From an uncultured beta proteobacterium (lineage in GTDB: Bacteria > Pseudomonadota > Gammaproteobacteria > Burkholderiales > Burkholderiaceae_C): 49,321 nucleotides of DNA. Numbering within the stretch: position 1 is the stretch's first letter; each line of letters opens with the position of its first letter. A program made the position numbers and the translations under genes. The stretch lies in assembly GCA_903930255.1 (NCBI GenBank), contig CAIYYA010000183.1, positions 1 through 49,321 of the forward strand, written 5' to 3'. Shown here piece after piece: positions 16,174 to 24,890 of the stretch. The notes under the pieces were generated by a model. It saw only the letters and a program-made list of their open reading frames with translations. It searched no databases and was not told where the DNA came from.

Positions 16174-17964
16174 ATGCAGCGCTTACTGATTTCTGCTGCG
16201 CACAAATCGTCTGGCAAGACCACCATCAGTGTTGGCTTGTGTGCTGCCTTGTCGGCACAAGGCTTGTCTGTTCAACCCTTTAAAAAAGGGCCTGATTACA
16301 TCGACCCCATGTGGTTGGCTCAAGCCAGCGGGCGCGCCTGCTTTAACCTGGATCCCTATCTCACGGCATCCGATCAAATCGTCAACCAATTTGCCAGGCA
16401 CGCCGCCTTGGTCGACATCAGTATTGTCGAAGGCAACAAAGGTTTGTACGATGGGCTGGCGCTGGACGGCAGCAACAGCAACGCCGCTTTAGCCGAACTG
16501 CTCGACCTGCCTGTCGTTTTGGTGCTCGATGCACGCGGTATGACACGCGGTATTGCCCCGTTGATACTGGGCTATCAGGCGTTTGATCGACGCATCCGCA
16601 TTGCCGGCGTGATCCTGAACCAATTGGGTGGTGCACGTCACGAATCCAAACTTCGCGCCGTGATTGAGCATTACACCGATGTCACCGTGCTGGGAGCCAT
16701 TGGACACGATCCCCGGCTGGCACTGGTTGAACGCCACCTTGGGCTCATGCCCAATCACGAACTCGACGATGCAGCACAACGCGTGCGTGCCATGGGCGCA
16801 CTCATCACACAACAAGTTGATTTGTCACGCGTGCTCACCATTGCAGCCAGCGCACCAGCACTCAAAATGCGCGCATCAGCCAATGTCGATTCAAAGCAGC
16901 CAACCCCTGCGATGCTGCCAGCAGCTGATTTGTCAGAAGCCACCCGGCATCCACCGCGCCTGCGCATCGGCATTGCCCGAGACAAGGCATTTGGCTTTTA
17001 CTACCCGGATGACTTGCTGGCTCTGGAGCAGGCAGGAGCTGAATTGGTTCCTTTTGACGCGCTGCATGACCCATGCCTGCCTGCCATCGACGGACTTTTT
17101 ATCGGTGGTGGCTTTCCAGAAATGTTCATGCCCGAGCTGCAAGCCAACAGCGCCTTGCGTGGCAACATTCGCAGCGCCATTGAGGCTGGTTTGCCAGTCT
17201 ATGCAGAGTGTGGCGGGCTGATGTACCTGGCACGCACGCTGCGCTGGAAATCCGGGGTTTACGACATGGTGGGTGCCATTGGCGCTGATGTCGTGATGCA
17301 TGAGCGTCCGATTGGACGCGGCTATGTTGAGCTGAAAACAACGACTGATGCACTTTGGTCAGCCACAAGCTCTCATACCTGTAACACATTACGCGGCCAT
17401 GAGTTTCACTATTCAAGCCTCGAAAATATGGCGCCCGACCTCAAGTTTGCCTATAGTGTCAAGCGCGGACACGGCGTAGATGGCCAGCACGATGGCATCA
17501 TTCATCGTAACGTGCTGGCCTCGTATGCCCATTTGCGCAGTGGCGCCGGGAGTAACTGGGCCGCACAATTTGTTCAATTTGTTCAAACCGTGAACTATTC
17601 AGCAGGTCGTCATATGCAACAGTCAACCCGATTCATTGACGTCAAAGGCACCAGGATTGCAACCGATACCGAAGGCTATCTGCAGAACATTGACGATTGG
17701 TCAGAAGACTTTGTGCACGCGCTTGCAGCTGCAGAAAATTTGGAGCTAACACCCGCGCATTGGGAGCTTGTCGCATTTTTGCGCGCCTACTACGATGAAC
17801 ACCGCGTGCAAGCGCAAGTGCGCGCCATGATCAAGCATTTCACTCAGGTTTGGGGGGCTGAGCTGGGCAACAATCACCATTTGCACACTCTGTTCCCCAA
17901 AGGCGGTCCACAAAAACAGGGCAATCGCCTGGCCGGTCTTTTAAAAACCAAGGGTGAACATTAA
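16174..17964 (+). CDS. dsrN: DsrN (CobB/CbiA-type amidase) fused to a cysteine-less DsrC-like domain
   Basis: The 596-aa frame has two parts. Residues 1 to about 470 are a cobyrinic acid a,c-diamide synthase homologue: the ATP site SAAHKSSGKTT near the start, KKGPDYIDP, and a glutaminase part with YAECGGLMYL (Cys346). DsrN is known to amidate siroheme for DsrAB. Residues 481-596 are DsrC/TusE-like (GTRIATDTEGYLQN, THWELV-like AHWELVAFLRAYYDEH, HLHTLFPKGGPQKQ). Their arm is GNRLAGLLKTKGEH, so both DsrC cysteines are missing. No stop separates the parts. An internal ATG at 17614-17616 (residue 481), with AGCAGG upstream, could also give a free 116-aa DsrC-like protein. The fusion is unusual and could be a lost stop codon. 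Confidence 0.9.
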   Translation: MQRLLISAAHKSSGKTTISVGLCAALSAQGLSVQPFKKGPDYIDPMWLAQASGRACFNLDPYLTASDQIVNQFARHAALVDISIVEGNKGLYDGLALDGSNSNAALAELLDLPVVLVLDARGMTRGIAPLILGYQAFDRRIRIAGVILNQLGGARHESKLRAVIEHYTDVTVLGAIGHDPRLALVERHLGLMPNHELDDAAQRVRAMGALITQQVDLSRVLTIAASAPALKMRASANVDSKQPTPAMLPAADLSEATRHPPRLRIGIARDKAFGFYYPDDLLALEQAGAELVPFDALHDPCLPAIDGLFIGGGFPEMFMPELQANSALRGNIRSAIEAGLPVYAECGGLMYLARTLRWKSGVYDMVGAIGADVVMHERPIGRGYVELKTTTDALWSATSSHTCNTLRGHEFHYSSLENMAPDLKFAYSVKRGHGVDGQHDGIIHRNVLASYAHLRSGAGSNWAAQFVQFVQTVNYSAGRHMQQSTRFIDVKGTRIATDTEGYLQNIDDWSEDFVHALAAAENLELTPAHWELVAFLRAYYDEHRVQAQVRAMIKHFTQVWGAELGNNHHLHTLFPKGGPQKQGNRLAGLLKTKGEH

Positions 17965-17984
17965 TTCAAAGCGGAAGCAACACC

Positions 17985-18362
17985 ATGTTTTCATTAACCA
18001 GCGCGGCAGCGCAGCAAATTCAACAATCCGCAGCAGACAGCCAAGCAAGCGAAATGGCACTGCGAATTGCCGCCAAACTCGATCCTGAAGGTTCACTGCA
18101 ATATGGCATGGGCTTTGATGAAGCCCACCCAGAAGACCTGCAGCTTGACCTGGAAGGCATCCAGATTGTTATCGGCAGCGAATCGCAAGCGCTGCTTGCC
18201 AACACTGTCCTGGATTTTGTAGAACTCAATCCAGGCGAGTTCAATTTCATTTTTAGTGAAGTCAATGAAGCGTCGTGTACCCGTGAAGAGGCGACATCGG
18301 GGGGCTGCAGCAACACCGGCTGCGGCGCAGGCGGCTGCGCCGGCAAAGGGCGTGCACATTGA
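17985..18362 (+). CDS. dsrR: DsrR, A-type (IscA-like) scaffold relative with Cys-rich tail
   Basis: The 125-aa protein has the HesB/IscA fold ([51 protein letters not shown]). The first conserved cysteine of true A-type carriers is absent from the [12 protein letters not shown] region, which is also the case for DsrR of Allochromatium. The C-terminus has a glycine-rich tail, [20 protein letters not shown] followed by C, with four cysteines. In Allochromatium DsrR affects dsr expression and does not serve as a standard scaffold. It ends by overlapping the TTG start of cobA. Confidence 0.85.
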   Translation: MFSLTSAAAQQIQQSAADSQASEMALRIAAKLDPEGSLQYGMGFDEAHPEDLQLDLEGIQIVIGSESQALLANTVLDFVELNPGEFNFIFSEVNEASCTREEATSGGCSNTGCGAGGCAGKGRAH

Positions 18363-19138
18363 AAACCAAGATGAATCCTCCTGCCGTGCCAACCGGGTGC
18401 GTTTATCTGGTTGGCGCAGGGCCAGGCGACCCTGAATTGCTGACACTTCGAGCGGTGCGACTCCTTGAAAAAGCTGACGTTGTTGTTTATGACAACCTGG
18501 TATCGAGCGCAGTGCTCGACTTTGTTTCAATCGGTGCACAGCGTATTTATGCGGGCAAACGCCGCAACGAGCACACGATGCGGCAGGAACAGATCAACGC
18601 TTTATTGGTCAAACTTGCGCAAGAAGGCAAACAAGTGGTGCGGCTCAAAGGCGGCGATCCCTTCATCTTTGGTCGTGGCGGCGAAGAGTTGCAAACCCTG
18701 GCCAAGCACGGCGTCACTTTTGAAGTGGTGCCTGGCGTGACCGCCGCATCGGGTGTGTCGAGCTACGCCGGTATTCCACTGACACACCGCGACCATGCGC
18801 AAACCTGCATGTTTGTCACGGGTCACCTGAAAGATGGCAGTGCCGATCTCGACTGGCACAGTTTGGTCAGACCCAATCAAACGGTCGTCATCTACATGGG
18901 TTTGAGCGGACTTGCTGACATTTGCAGCCGCATGATTTTGCACGGTGCCCCGGCTGACAAACCCATTGCGGTGGTGCAAGACGGCAGCCTTGCCACTCAA
19001 AAAGTCGTCACAGGCACACTTTCAAGCATATCGGGGCTGGTTGCACAAGCCCAACTGACCTCACCCTGTTTGACGATCGTGGGGGATGTTGTCAAGTTGC
19101 ATGCTGAATTGGCCTGGTTCAACGTGAATCCCGACTGA
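18359..19138 (+). CDS. cobA: Uroporphyrinogen-III C-methyltransferase (SUMT), siroheme pathway
   Basis: The protein (259 aa from TTG 18359, 255 from ATG 18371) has the SUMT motifs [45 protein letters not shown] and PLTHRDHAQ. It converts uroporphyrinogen III to precorrin-2, the first step towards siroheme, the cofactor of DsrAB. AAGGG lies 8 bases before the TTG, and the TTG overlaps the stop of dsrR, so the TTG start with translational coupling is favoured; the ATG at 18371 has no clear ribosome site. The gene ends the dsr operon at a hairpin terminator that overlaps its stop codon. It pairs functionally with dsrN. Confidence 0.9.
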   Translation: MKTKMNPPAVPTGCVYLVGAGPGDPELLTLRAVRLLEKADVVVYDNLVSSAVLDFVSIGAQRIYAGKRRNEHTMRQEQINALLVKLAQEGKQVVRLKGGDPFIFGRGGEELQTLAKHGVTFEVVPGVTAASGVSSYAGIPLTHRDHAQTCMFVTGHLKDGSADLDWHSLVRPNQTVVIYMGLSGLADICSRMILHGAPADKPIAVVQDGSLATQKVVTGTLSSISGLVAQAQLTSPCLTIVGDVVKLHAELAWFNVNPD

Positions 19139-19167
19139 GCAGCAACAAGCTCAGGTTTTATTTTTTT
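19135..19167 (+). terminator. Rho-independent terminator of the dsr operon
   Basis: CTGAGC (19135-19140) and GCTCAG (19149-19154) form a perfect six-pair stem with loop AGCAACAA, followed by GTTTTATTTTTTT. The stem includes the stop codon of cobA, and its right part overlaps the last codons of the opposing response regulator gene. The T run is on the plus strand, so it ends transcription of the dsr operon and not that of the regulator. Confidence 0.85.
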
Positions 19168-19849
19168 GCGCCAATTCAACGGCGGCTTTCACGCCATCGG
19201 GTGAACTGCGGTATTCAAACGAAAAAACAGCCGCTTCAACGCGTGAGCGCAAATTAAGCTTTTCCATAATGTGCCGCACGTGCAGCTTGACAGTGTTGTG
19301 GCTGATGTCCAGGGCTTTGGCGATCACCTTATTGCTCTGGCCACTTGCCAGATGATCGAGCACTTGGCGCTCCCTGTCCGTTAGCGAAGCCACCAGACTG
19401 TTCATGGCTGAACCTTTTGGCCCGGTTTGCAAAATCTGGGCAAATTTCAGCATCATCGACGAAGCCACCACCATCTCACCACGAGCCGCCCGGCCGATGG
19501 AGTCGATGACTTCTTCGGGCTCCATATCTTTCAGCAAATAACCCCGCACCCCGGCACGCAAAGCGGCTGACATGTCGTCCTCACTGTCGCTCATCGTGAG
19601 CATGACAACCGGGATATCGAGACCTTCGGCACGAATGGTGCGCAACACACTTAATCCATCCGTTTTGGCCAGCCGCATGTCGAGCACCATCAAGTCAGGC
19701 TGATGTTCGCGCAACAGGGGCACAACCAGGGTCGGCTCACCTGTCGCGCAGACCACCGACAAACCGCCTCTGTGCTCCAATAACTCAGTCAGACCACTGC
19801 GACATAGCGCGTGGTCATCCACCAACATCACCCGTGTTTTGTGCGTCAT
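19151..19849 (-). CDS. NarL-type response regulator
   Basis: The 232-aa protein has a receiver domain with phosphoacceptor Asp57 (LMVLDMRLAKTDG), a DD pair at 11-12 and a C-terminal LuxR-type HTH (LTDRERQVLDHLASGQSN). The recognition part TVKLHVRHIMEKLNLRSRVE is very close to the matching part of Escherichia coli NarL ([20 protein letters not shown]). It can therefore be expected to bind NarL-like heptamers (TACYYMT). Perfect TACCCAT copies occur in both nearby intergenic promoter regions. It overlaps the sensor gene by 4 bases and is convergent with cobA. The likely targets are the leftward operon at 5289, soe and perhaps dsr (inference). Confidence 0.9.
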   Translation of the reverse strand: MTHKTRVMLVDDHALCRSGLTELLEHRGGLSVVCATGEPTLVVPLLREHQPDLMVLDMRLAKTDGLSVLRTIRAEGLDIPVVMLTMSDSEDDMSAALRAGVRGYLLKDMEPEEVIDSIGRAARGEMVVASSMMLKFAQILQTGPKGSAMNSLVASLTDRERQVLDHLASGQSNKVIAKALDISHNTVKLHVRHIMEKLNLRSRVEAAVFSFEYRSSPDGVKAAVELAQKNKT

Positions 19850-21045
19850 GCAACCAACTCCGCGCGCGCCACAGGCCAGGGCAAAAGCAAGCGCACGCGC
19901 GTGCCAGCGCCCGTATTTCGACCAACTTCAAGGCTACCGCCGAGACGTTTGGCGCGACTTTGCATAATATCCAAGCCGAAATGGGTAGAAGGAATCATTC
20001 TTTGAGCGGTCGTCACAATGGTCGAAACACTGGGTTCATCCATACCCAGTCCGTCATCTTCAATCACAAACTCCAAATGCTCAGGTATTTGCCGAATGCT
20101 GATCAGCGCATGTCTGGCCATCGAATGCTTGGCAATGTTGGCCAGTGCCTCTTGCACGATGTGAAACACTTGAACCTCCTGTTCATCTGTCAGATCCAAG
20201 ACCTGAACAGCATTTTTAACTTCCAAAACAATCGCATTACGACTAAAAAAACTATCGGCCACACCGTTCAGCGCATGCAACAACCCCAGCGGATCCATGC
20301 GCGTGCGGAAATAGGTCATAACCTCACGCAAGTTGTCATGCGCTTCACCCACCGCACTTTTCACATCTGACCAATATTTAAGCGAACTCGAGTCGTTGTG
20401 CGCCAGAATGGCATCGTGCAGCAAAGGGAGCCGCATTCTCACATAAGCCAAGGTTTGAGCCAGCGCATCGTGGACTTCATTCACCAAGTCCTGCCGCTCT
20501 TTCATCACAGTCAAGCGCAATCTGACCCGCTCGTTGCGGGCGTTGTGCAATGCCAAACCCAGCAATTGCCCCACATAGCGCAGCAAAGTCTCCATTTGCG
20601 GATCAAGGCTGGTTTCGTTGAAAAAAAACAGGTTGTAAATGCCCAGCACCTGTTGCTCATGGATCAGTGAGATTGCCAGCACACTTTTGCACTGCAAGCC
20701 AAAATAAGAATGGTCGTCGGACTTGCCACAAGCCTTGACATCGGCAACCCAGCCAATGATATCGGTGTGAGCAGCGCTGCCACACATGCCGCAATGCCGC
20801 TGCACCAACCGCTCTGCGTCACGCACATGCGCCGGCAAACCTTTTTCAGCCACCAAGCGCATCGAAAGTCCGTCGTCGGTCAAAAGTCGCACAGCACCAG
20901 CCTGGGCGCCAACCATCGGAACAATGAACACCAAAAAACTCTCAAGAAGCGGCTGAAGGTCGCCACCGCGTGCAAGTTCTGTTGTTAAAGGTGCAATTGC
21001 GAGTTGAATATTCAAAGGGGACGGCTGGTTTAGAAATAAGGCCAT
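19846..21045 (-). CDS. Cytosolic NarX-type sensor kinase with a cysteine-bearing GAF domain
   Basis: The 399-aa protein lacks membrane segments. A GAF domain covers about residues 15-170 and contains Cys85, Cys88, Cys106 and Cys119 (RHCGMCGS, VKACGKSD, GLQCKSV), like the cysteine cluster of the central module of NarX. The H box is EVHDALAQTLAYVRMRL with His192 (HisKA_3), and the ATPase region has IVQEALANIAKHS and EDDGLGMD. The cysteine set suggests sensing by a metal centre, an iron-sulfur cluster or thiol chemistry with a reduced sulfur species; the signal itself cannot be read from sequence. It forms a two-component pair with the regulator, which overlaps it by 4 bases. Confidence 0.88.
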   Translation of the reverse strand: MALFLNQPSPLNIQLAIAPLTTELARGGDLQPLLESFLVFIVPMVGAQAGAVRLLTDDGLSMRLVAEKGLPAHVRDAERLVQRHCGMCGSAAHTDIIGWVADVKACGKSDDHSYFGLQCKSVLAISLIHEQQVLGIYNLFFFNETSLDPQMETLLRYVGQLLGLALHNARNERVRLRLTVMKERQDLVNEVHDALAQTLAYVRMRLPLLHDAILAHNDSSSLKYWSDVKSAVGEAHDNLREVMTYFRTRMDPLGLLHALNGVADSFFSRNAIVLEVKNAVQVLDLTDEQEVQVFHIVQEALANIAKHSMARHALISIRQIPEHLEFVIEDDGLGMDEPSVSTIVTTAQRMIPSTHFGLDIMQSRAKRLGGSLEVGRNTGAGTRVRLLLPWPVARAELVA

Positions 21046-21118
21046 ATGCTAATACTTTATTGACAACTGATGTATCAGGTAAACCCGAGCATACTGAGTC
21101 GACTTTCATTCCAATATG

Positions 21119-21168
21119 CTACCCATTTGGGCTACACCCTCTTACCCTTGTCGGTAATAGACGAATCG
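21119..21168 (+). promoter_or_regulatory. Promoter-like module B for soeA (NarL heptamer plus -10-like box)
   Basis: CTACCCATTTGGG begins at 21119 (perfect heptamer TACCCAT at 21120-21126), and TCGGTAATAGACGAA lies at 21151-21165. The layout matches module A (minus strand 5380-5331) base for base in spacing, with both end blocks nearly identical and the middle diverged. A near heptamer TACCCTT is at 21143-21149. A start near 21167 would give soeA a leader of about 63 bases. The rest of the 184-base gap holds no gene. Confidence 0.6.
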
Positions 21169-21229
21169 AGTAGCCTTGAATGTAATAGGGACACTTCAAA
21201 TATCCTGTCGCTACGAACAAATTTAGCCA

Positions 21230-24148
21230 ATGTCTTTACCGCTTCACGACCCCACCAAACCTCCACTGGCTGATGCAGTTAGCGAAATTCGCACCACCAC
21301 CTGCTACATGTGCGCTTGCCGCTGCGGCATCAAGGTGCACCTGCGCAATGGCGAGGTTCGCTACATCGAAGGCAACCCGGATCACCCACTGAACCAGGGC
21401 GTGATTTGCGCCAAGGGCTCCTCCGGCATCATGAAGCAATATTCGCCGGCACGCCTGACCAAGCCGCTGCTGCGCAAAAAAGGCGCTGAGCGGGGCGATG
21501 CCCAGTTTGAAGAAATCGAATGGGAAACCGCGTTCACCATGCTGACCGAGCGCCTGGGGCACCTGCGCGCCACCGACCCGAAAAAATTCGCCCTTTTCAC
21601 CGGACGTGATCAGATGCAAGCCCTTACCGGCCTGTTTGCGCGCCAGTTTGGCACGCCCAATTACGCCGCTCATGGTGGTTTTTGCTCGGTCAACATGGCT
21701 GCTGGCATGATCTACTCCATCGGCGGCTCGTTTTGGGAATTTGGCGGCCCCGACCTCGAGCGCTCCAAGCTGTTTGTCATGATTGGCACAGCCGAAGACC
21801 ACCACTCCAACCCGATGAAGCGTGAACTCTCCAAGTTCAAGCGCAATGGTGGTCGCTTTATCTCGATCAACCCAGTGCGCACCGGTTACTCGGCTATTGC
21901 TGATGAATGGGTGCCCATTAAACCGGGCACGGATGGCGCCTTGCTGCTGGCGCTGATTCACGAACTCATCAAACTTGGCTTGTATGACCGCGAATTTTTG
22001 GCGCGCTACACCAATGCAGGCCAACTGGTTAATCAGGACGGTGCCAGCGACGAATTCGGCATGTTCCTGCGTGAGTCTGAGGCTCACATTGCCAACCCGC
22101 TGCGCCCGGCCAACTTCAAATGGTGGGATCGTCACACCAACCAAAGTGTGGCCGACCACAAAGAAGGTGCAGACCCGGCGCTCTTGGGTCACTTCAAATT
22201 GCCCGACGGCACGGCTGCAGTGCCCGCCTTCCAGTTGCTTGAAGAGCGCGTCAAAGCCTACACCCCGGATTGGGCTGAAGGCATCACCGGCATACCGGCT
22301 GCCACCATTCGTCGCCTGGCGCACGAGATGGGCATTACCGCGCGTGATCAAAAAATCGAGCTGCCTATCGCCTGGACCGACAGTTGGGGCAAGCGCCACA
22401 ATTCAGTCACTGGCAACCCGGTCTCGTTTCACGCCATGCGAGGCCTGGCCGCGCACTCCAATGGTTTTCAGACCATCCGCTCGCTGTCCATTTTGATGTC
22501 GCTTTTGGGCACGATCGACCGCCCGGGTGGATTCAGGCACAAAGCACCCTACCCGCGTGCGGTGCCGCCCAACGCGCGTCCGCCCAAAGGCCCGCAAGAT
22601 GTCAAGCCCAACACCCCGCTGGGTGGTGCACCGCTAGGCTGGCCGGAAAGCCCGGACGATCTGTTTGTGGACGACCAAGGCCAACCGGTTCGCATCGACA
22701 AAGGGTTTTCGTGGGAGCATCCGCTGTCGGCGCACGGGTTGATGCACAACGTCATCACCAACGCCTGGAAAGGCGACCCCTACCGCATCGACACCTTGCT
22801 GATTTTCATGGCCAACATGGCCTGGAATTCGACCATGAACACGTCTGACGTGCGAAAGATGCTCAACGACAAGCACACCGACGGCGAGCAGGCGGGCGAA
22901 TACAAAATTCCGTTCCTGGTGGTGTGCGATGCCTTCCAGTCGGAGATGACCGCTTTTGCCGATTTGATTCTGCCTGACACCACCTACCTTGAGCGCAACG
23001 ACACCATGTCGATGCTCGATCGCCCTATCTCCGAATTTGATGGCCCGGTGGATGCCGTGCGGGTTCCCGTGGTGGCGCCCAAAGGGCAATGCAAACCGTT
23101 CCAAGAGGTCTTGGTTGAGCTAGCCGGTCGCCTTAAATTGCCTGCCTTCACGCAGGCCGATGGCACCCGCAAATACAAGGGTTACACCGACTTCATCGTC
23201 AACTACGAAACTGCGCCTGGCTCAGGCATTGGCTTTTTGGCAGGTTGGCGCGGCAAGAGTGGTGAAAAATCGATGCGTGGCGAACCCAACCCGAACCAGT
23301 GGGAGATGTACGCCAAAAACAATTGTCACTTCCACTTCGAGATGCCGGTGGAGCACCAGTACATGCGCAACTGGAACCAGGGCTACATGGACTGGGCGCA
23401 AAGCGTGGGTATTCGGCGCGACAAAGACCCCATCATCATCCACATTTACTCTGAGTTTTTGCAAGGCTTCAGGCGTGCTGCACAGGGCAAACGCCCTGGC
23501 AAACAGCCGCCAGATCACTTGCGCAAACGCGTCGAGACTTACTTTGACCCACTGCCGTTTCACTATGTTCCGCTTGAAGAGCAGGCTTCTGACAACGCTA
23601 AATACCCGCTCAACGCCATCACCCAGCGTCCCATGGCGATGTACCACTCGTGGGACTCGCAAAACGCCTGGTTGCGTCAGATTCACACGCACAATTACCT
23701 GATGGTCAACACCAAGACCGCCCAGGCCCAAGGCATTGCCGACGGTGGCTGGATGTGGGTGGAATCCCAATGGGGCAAGGTGCGCTGTATGTGCCGCTAC
23801 TCCGAAGCGGTGGAACCCGGCACGGTCTGGACCTGGAACGCCATTGGCAAATCAGCCGGTGCCTGGAACCTGTCCGCCGATGCCAACGAATCGCAACGCG
23901 GCTTTTTGCTCAACCATCTGATTTCTGAAGTGCTGCCGCCCTCCTCTGCTGGTGCGGCTATTTCCAATTCGGACCCCATCACCGGTCAAGCCGCCTGGTA
24001 TGACGTGAAAGTGCGCATCTACAAAGCCCAGGACGGTGAGCCCGAAGCCACTTCGCCCCAGTTCAAAGCCATGACACCCCTACCCGGTATGCAGCAAACA
24101 CCCCCGCGCAACCAGGCTTATTTTGCCGGCAAGGGAGAGTTCAAATGA
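21230..24148 (+). CDS. soeA: Sulfite dehydrogenase, molybdenum subunit SoeA
   Basis: The 972-aa protein is a cytoplasmic molybdopterin oxidoreductase without a Tat signal. The N-terminal [4Fe-4S] site has Cys25, Cys28, Cys32 and Cys60 (CYMCACRCG ... GVICAKG). Cys152 in HGGFCSVN is a candidate molybdenum ligand, as in the polysulfide/thiosulfate reductase branch. Together with soeB and soeC this is the SoeABC complex, which oxidises sulfite to sulfate on the cytoplasmic side and feeds electrons to quinone; it would use the sulfite made by DsrAB. Other members of the family (Psr, Phs, Dms) are similar, so the call leans on context. The stop overlaps soeB by 4 bases. No clear Shine-Dalgarno sequence precedes the ATG. 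Confidence 0.9.
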   Translation: MSLPLHDPTKPPLADAVSEIRTTTCYMCACRCGIKVHLRNGEVRYIEGNPDHPLNQGVICAKGSSGIMKQYSPARLTKPLLRKKGAERGDAQFEEIEWETAFTMLTERLGHLRATDPKKFALFTGRDQMQALTGLFARQFGTPNYAAHGGFCSVNMAAGMIYSIGGSFWEFGGPDLERSKLFVMIGTAEDHHSNPMKRELSKFKRNGGRFISINPVRTGYSAIADEWVPIKPGTDGALLLALIHELIKLGLYDREFLARYTNAGQLVNQDGASDEFGMFLRESEAHIANPLRPANFKWWDRHTNQSVADHKEGADPALLGHFKLPDGTAAVPAFQLLEERVKAYTPDWAEGITGIPAATIRRLAHEMGITARDQKIELPIAWTDSWGKRHNSVTGNPVSFHAMRGLAAHSNGFQTIRSLSILMSLLGTIDRPGGFRHKAPYPRAVPPNARPPKGPQDVKPNTPLGGAPLGWPESPDDLFVDDQGQPVRIDKGFSWEHPLSAHGLMHNVITNAWKGDPYRIDTLLIFMANMAWNSTMNTSDVRKMLNDKHTDGEQAGEYKIPFLVVCDAFQSEMTAFADLILPDTTYLERNDTMSMLDRPISEFDGPVDAVRVPVVAPKGQCKPFQEVLVELAGRLKLPAFTQADGTRKYKGYTDFIVNYETAPGSGIGFLAGWRGKSGEKSMRGEPNPNQWEMYAKNNCHFHFEMPVEHQYMRNWNQGYMDWAQSVGIRRDKDPIIIHIYSEFLQGFRRAAQGKRPGKQPPDHLRKRVETYFDPLPFHYVPLEEQASDNAKYPLNAITQRPMAMYHSWDSQNAWLRQIHTHNYLMVNTKTAQAQGIADGGWMWVESQWGKVRCMCRYSEAVEPGTVWTWNAIGKSAGAWNLSADANESQRGFLLNHLISEVLPPSSAGAAISNSDPITGQAAWYDVKVRIYKAQDGEPEATSPQFKAMTPLPGMQQTPPRNQAYFAGKGEFK

Positions 24149-24873
24149 CCCAACTCGCCTTGGTGATCGACCTCAACGTCTGCGTGGGTTGCCACGCCTG
24201 CGTGACCAGTTGCAAACAGTGGAACACCTCGGGCACGGCAGGTTCGCTGGTTGACCTGAACCCCTATGCCTCCGAGCCCAACGGCACTTTCTTCAACCGG
24301 GTGCAAACCTTTGAAGTGGGTGAGTTTCCCAACACACAAACCGTGCATTTTCCCAAATCGTGCCTGCACTGCGAAGACCCACCCTGTGTACCAGTGTGTC
24401 CCACCGGCGCCAGCTACAAGCGTGCCGAAGACGGTATTGTGCTGGTGGACTACGACAAGTGCATCGGCTGCAAATACTGCAGTTGGTCTTGCCCCTACGG
24501 TGCACGCGAGTTTGACGAAGAGCGCAAGGTCATGACCAAATGCACCTTGTGTGTGGACCGCATCAGCGATGTCACCATCCCCGAGCCGCAACGCAAGCCC
24601 TCGTGTGTCATCGCCTGCCCGGCCAACGCGCGTTTATTTGGCGATATTCACGACCCCGAGTCCGAGGTGTCGCAAGCCATTGCCGAGCGCGGTGGCTACC
24701 AGCTCATGCCCGAATGGGGCACCCGCCCGGCCAACCATTACTTGCCACGGCGCAAAACCGAAATCCGCATTCACCCCGAAGACCTTGTGCGCGTGGACAA
24801 CCCGCTCAAAATCGACGGTAAAAAACCCGAGCTCAACCAGCGTGACCTGGGTCGTGAAGACTTCGCTACCTGA
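24145..24873 (+). CDS. soeB: Sulfite dehydrogenase, iron-sulfur subunit SoeB
   Basis: The 242-aa protein carries four [4Fe-4S] ferredoxin sites: CVGCHACVTSC, CLHCEDPPCVPVC, CIGCKYCSWSC and CTLC ... CVIAC. There is no signal peptide, which fits a cytoplasmic complex. It transfers electrons from SoeA to the membrane subunit SoeC. It overlaps soeA by 4 bases (ATGA) and precedes soeC by 17 bases. The length is normal for the DmsB/NrfC family. Confidence 0.92.
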   Translation: MTQLALVIDLNVCVGCHACVTSCKQWNTSGTAGSLVDLNPYASEPNGTFFNRVQTFEVGEFPNTQTVHFPKSCLHCEDPPCVPVCPTGASYKRAEDGIVLVDYDKCIGCKYCSWSCPYGAREFDEERKVMTKCTLCVDRISDVTIPEPQRKPSCVIACPANARLFGDIHDPESEVSQAIAERGGYQLMPEWGTRPANHYLPRRKTEIRIHPEDLVRVDNPLKIDGKKPELNQRDLGREDFAT

Positions 24874-24890
24874 CCTACAGACAAACCACT

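Noticed and set aside
21060..21095. TTGACA at 21060 as a standard sigma-70 -35 box for soeA
   Set aside because: No acceptable -10 box occurs 16-18 bases downstream; the conserved module at 21119-21168 is a better candidate.
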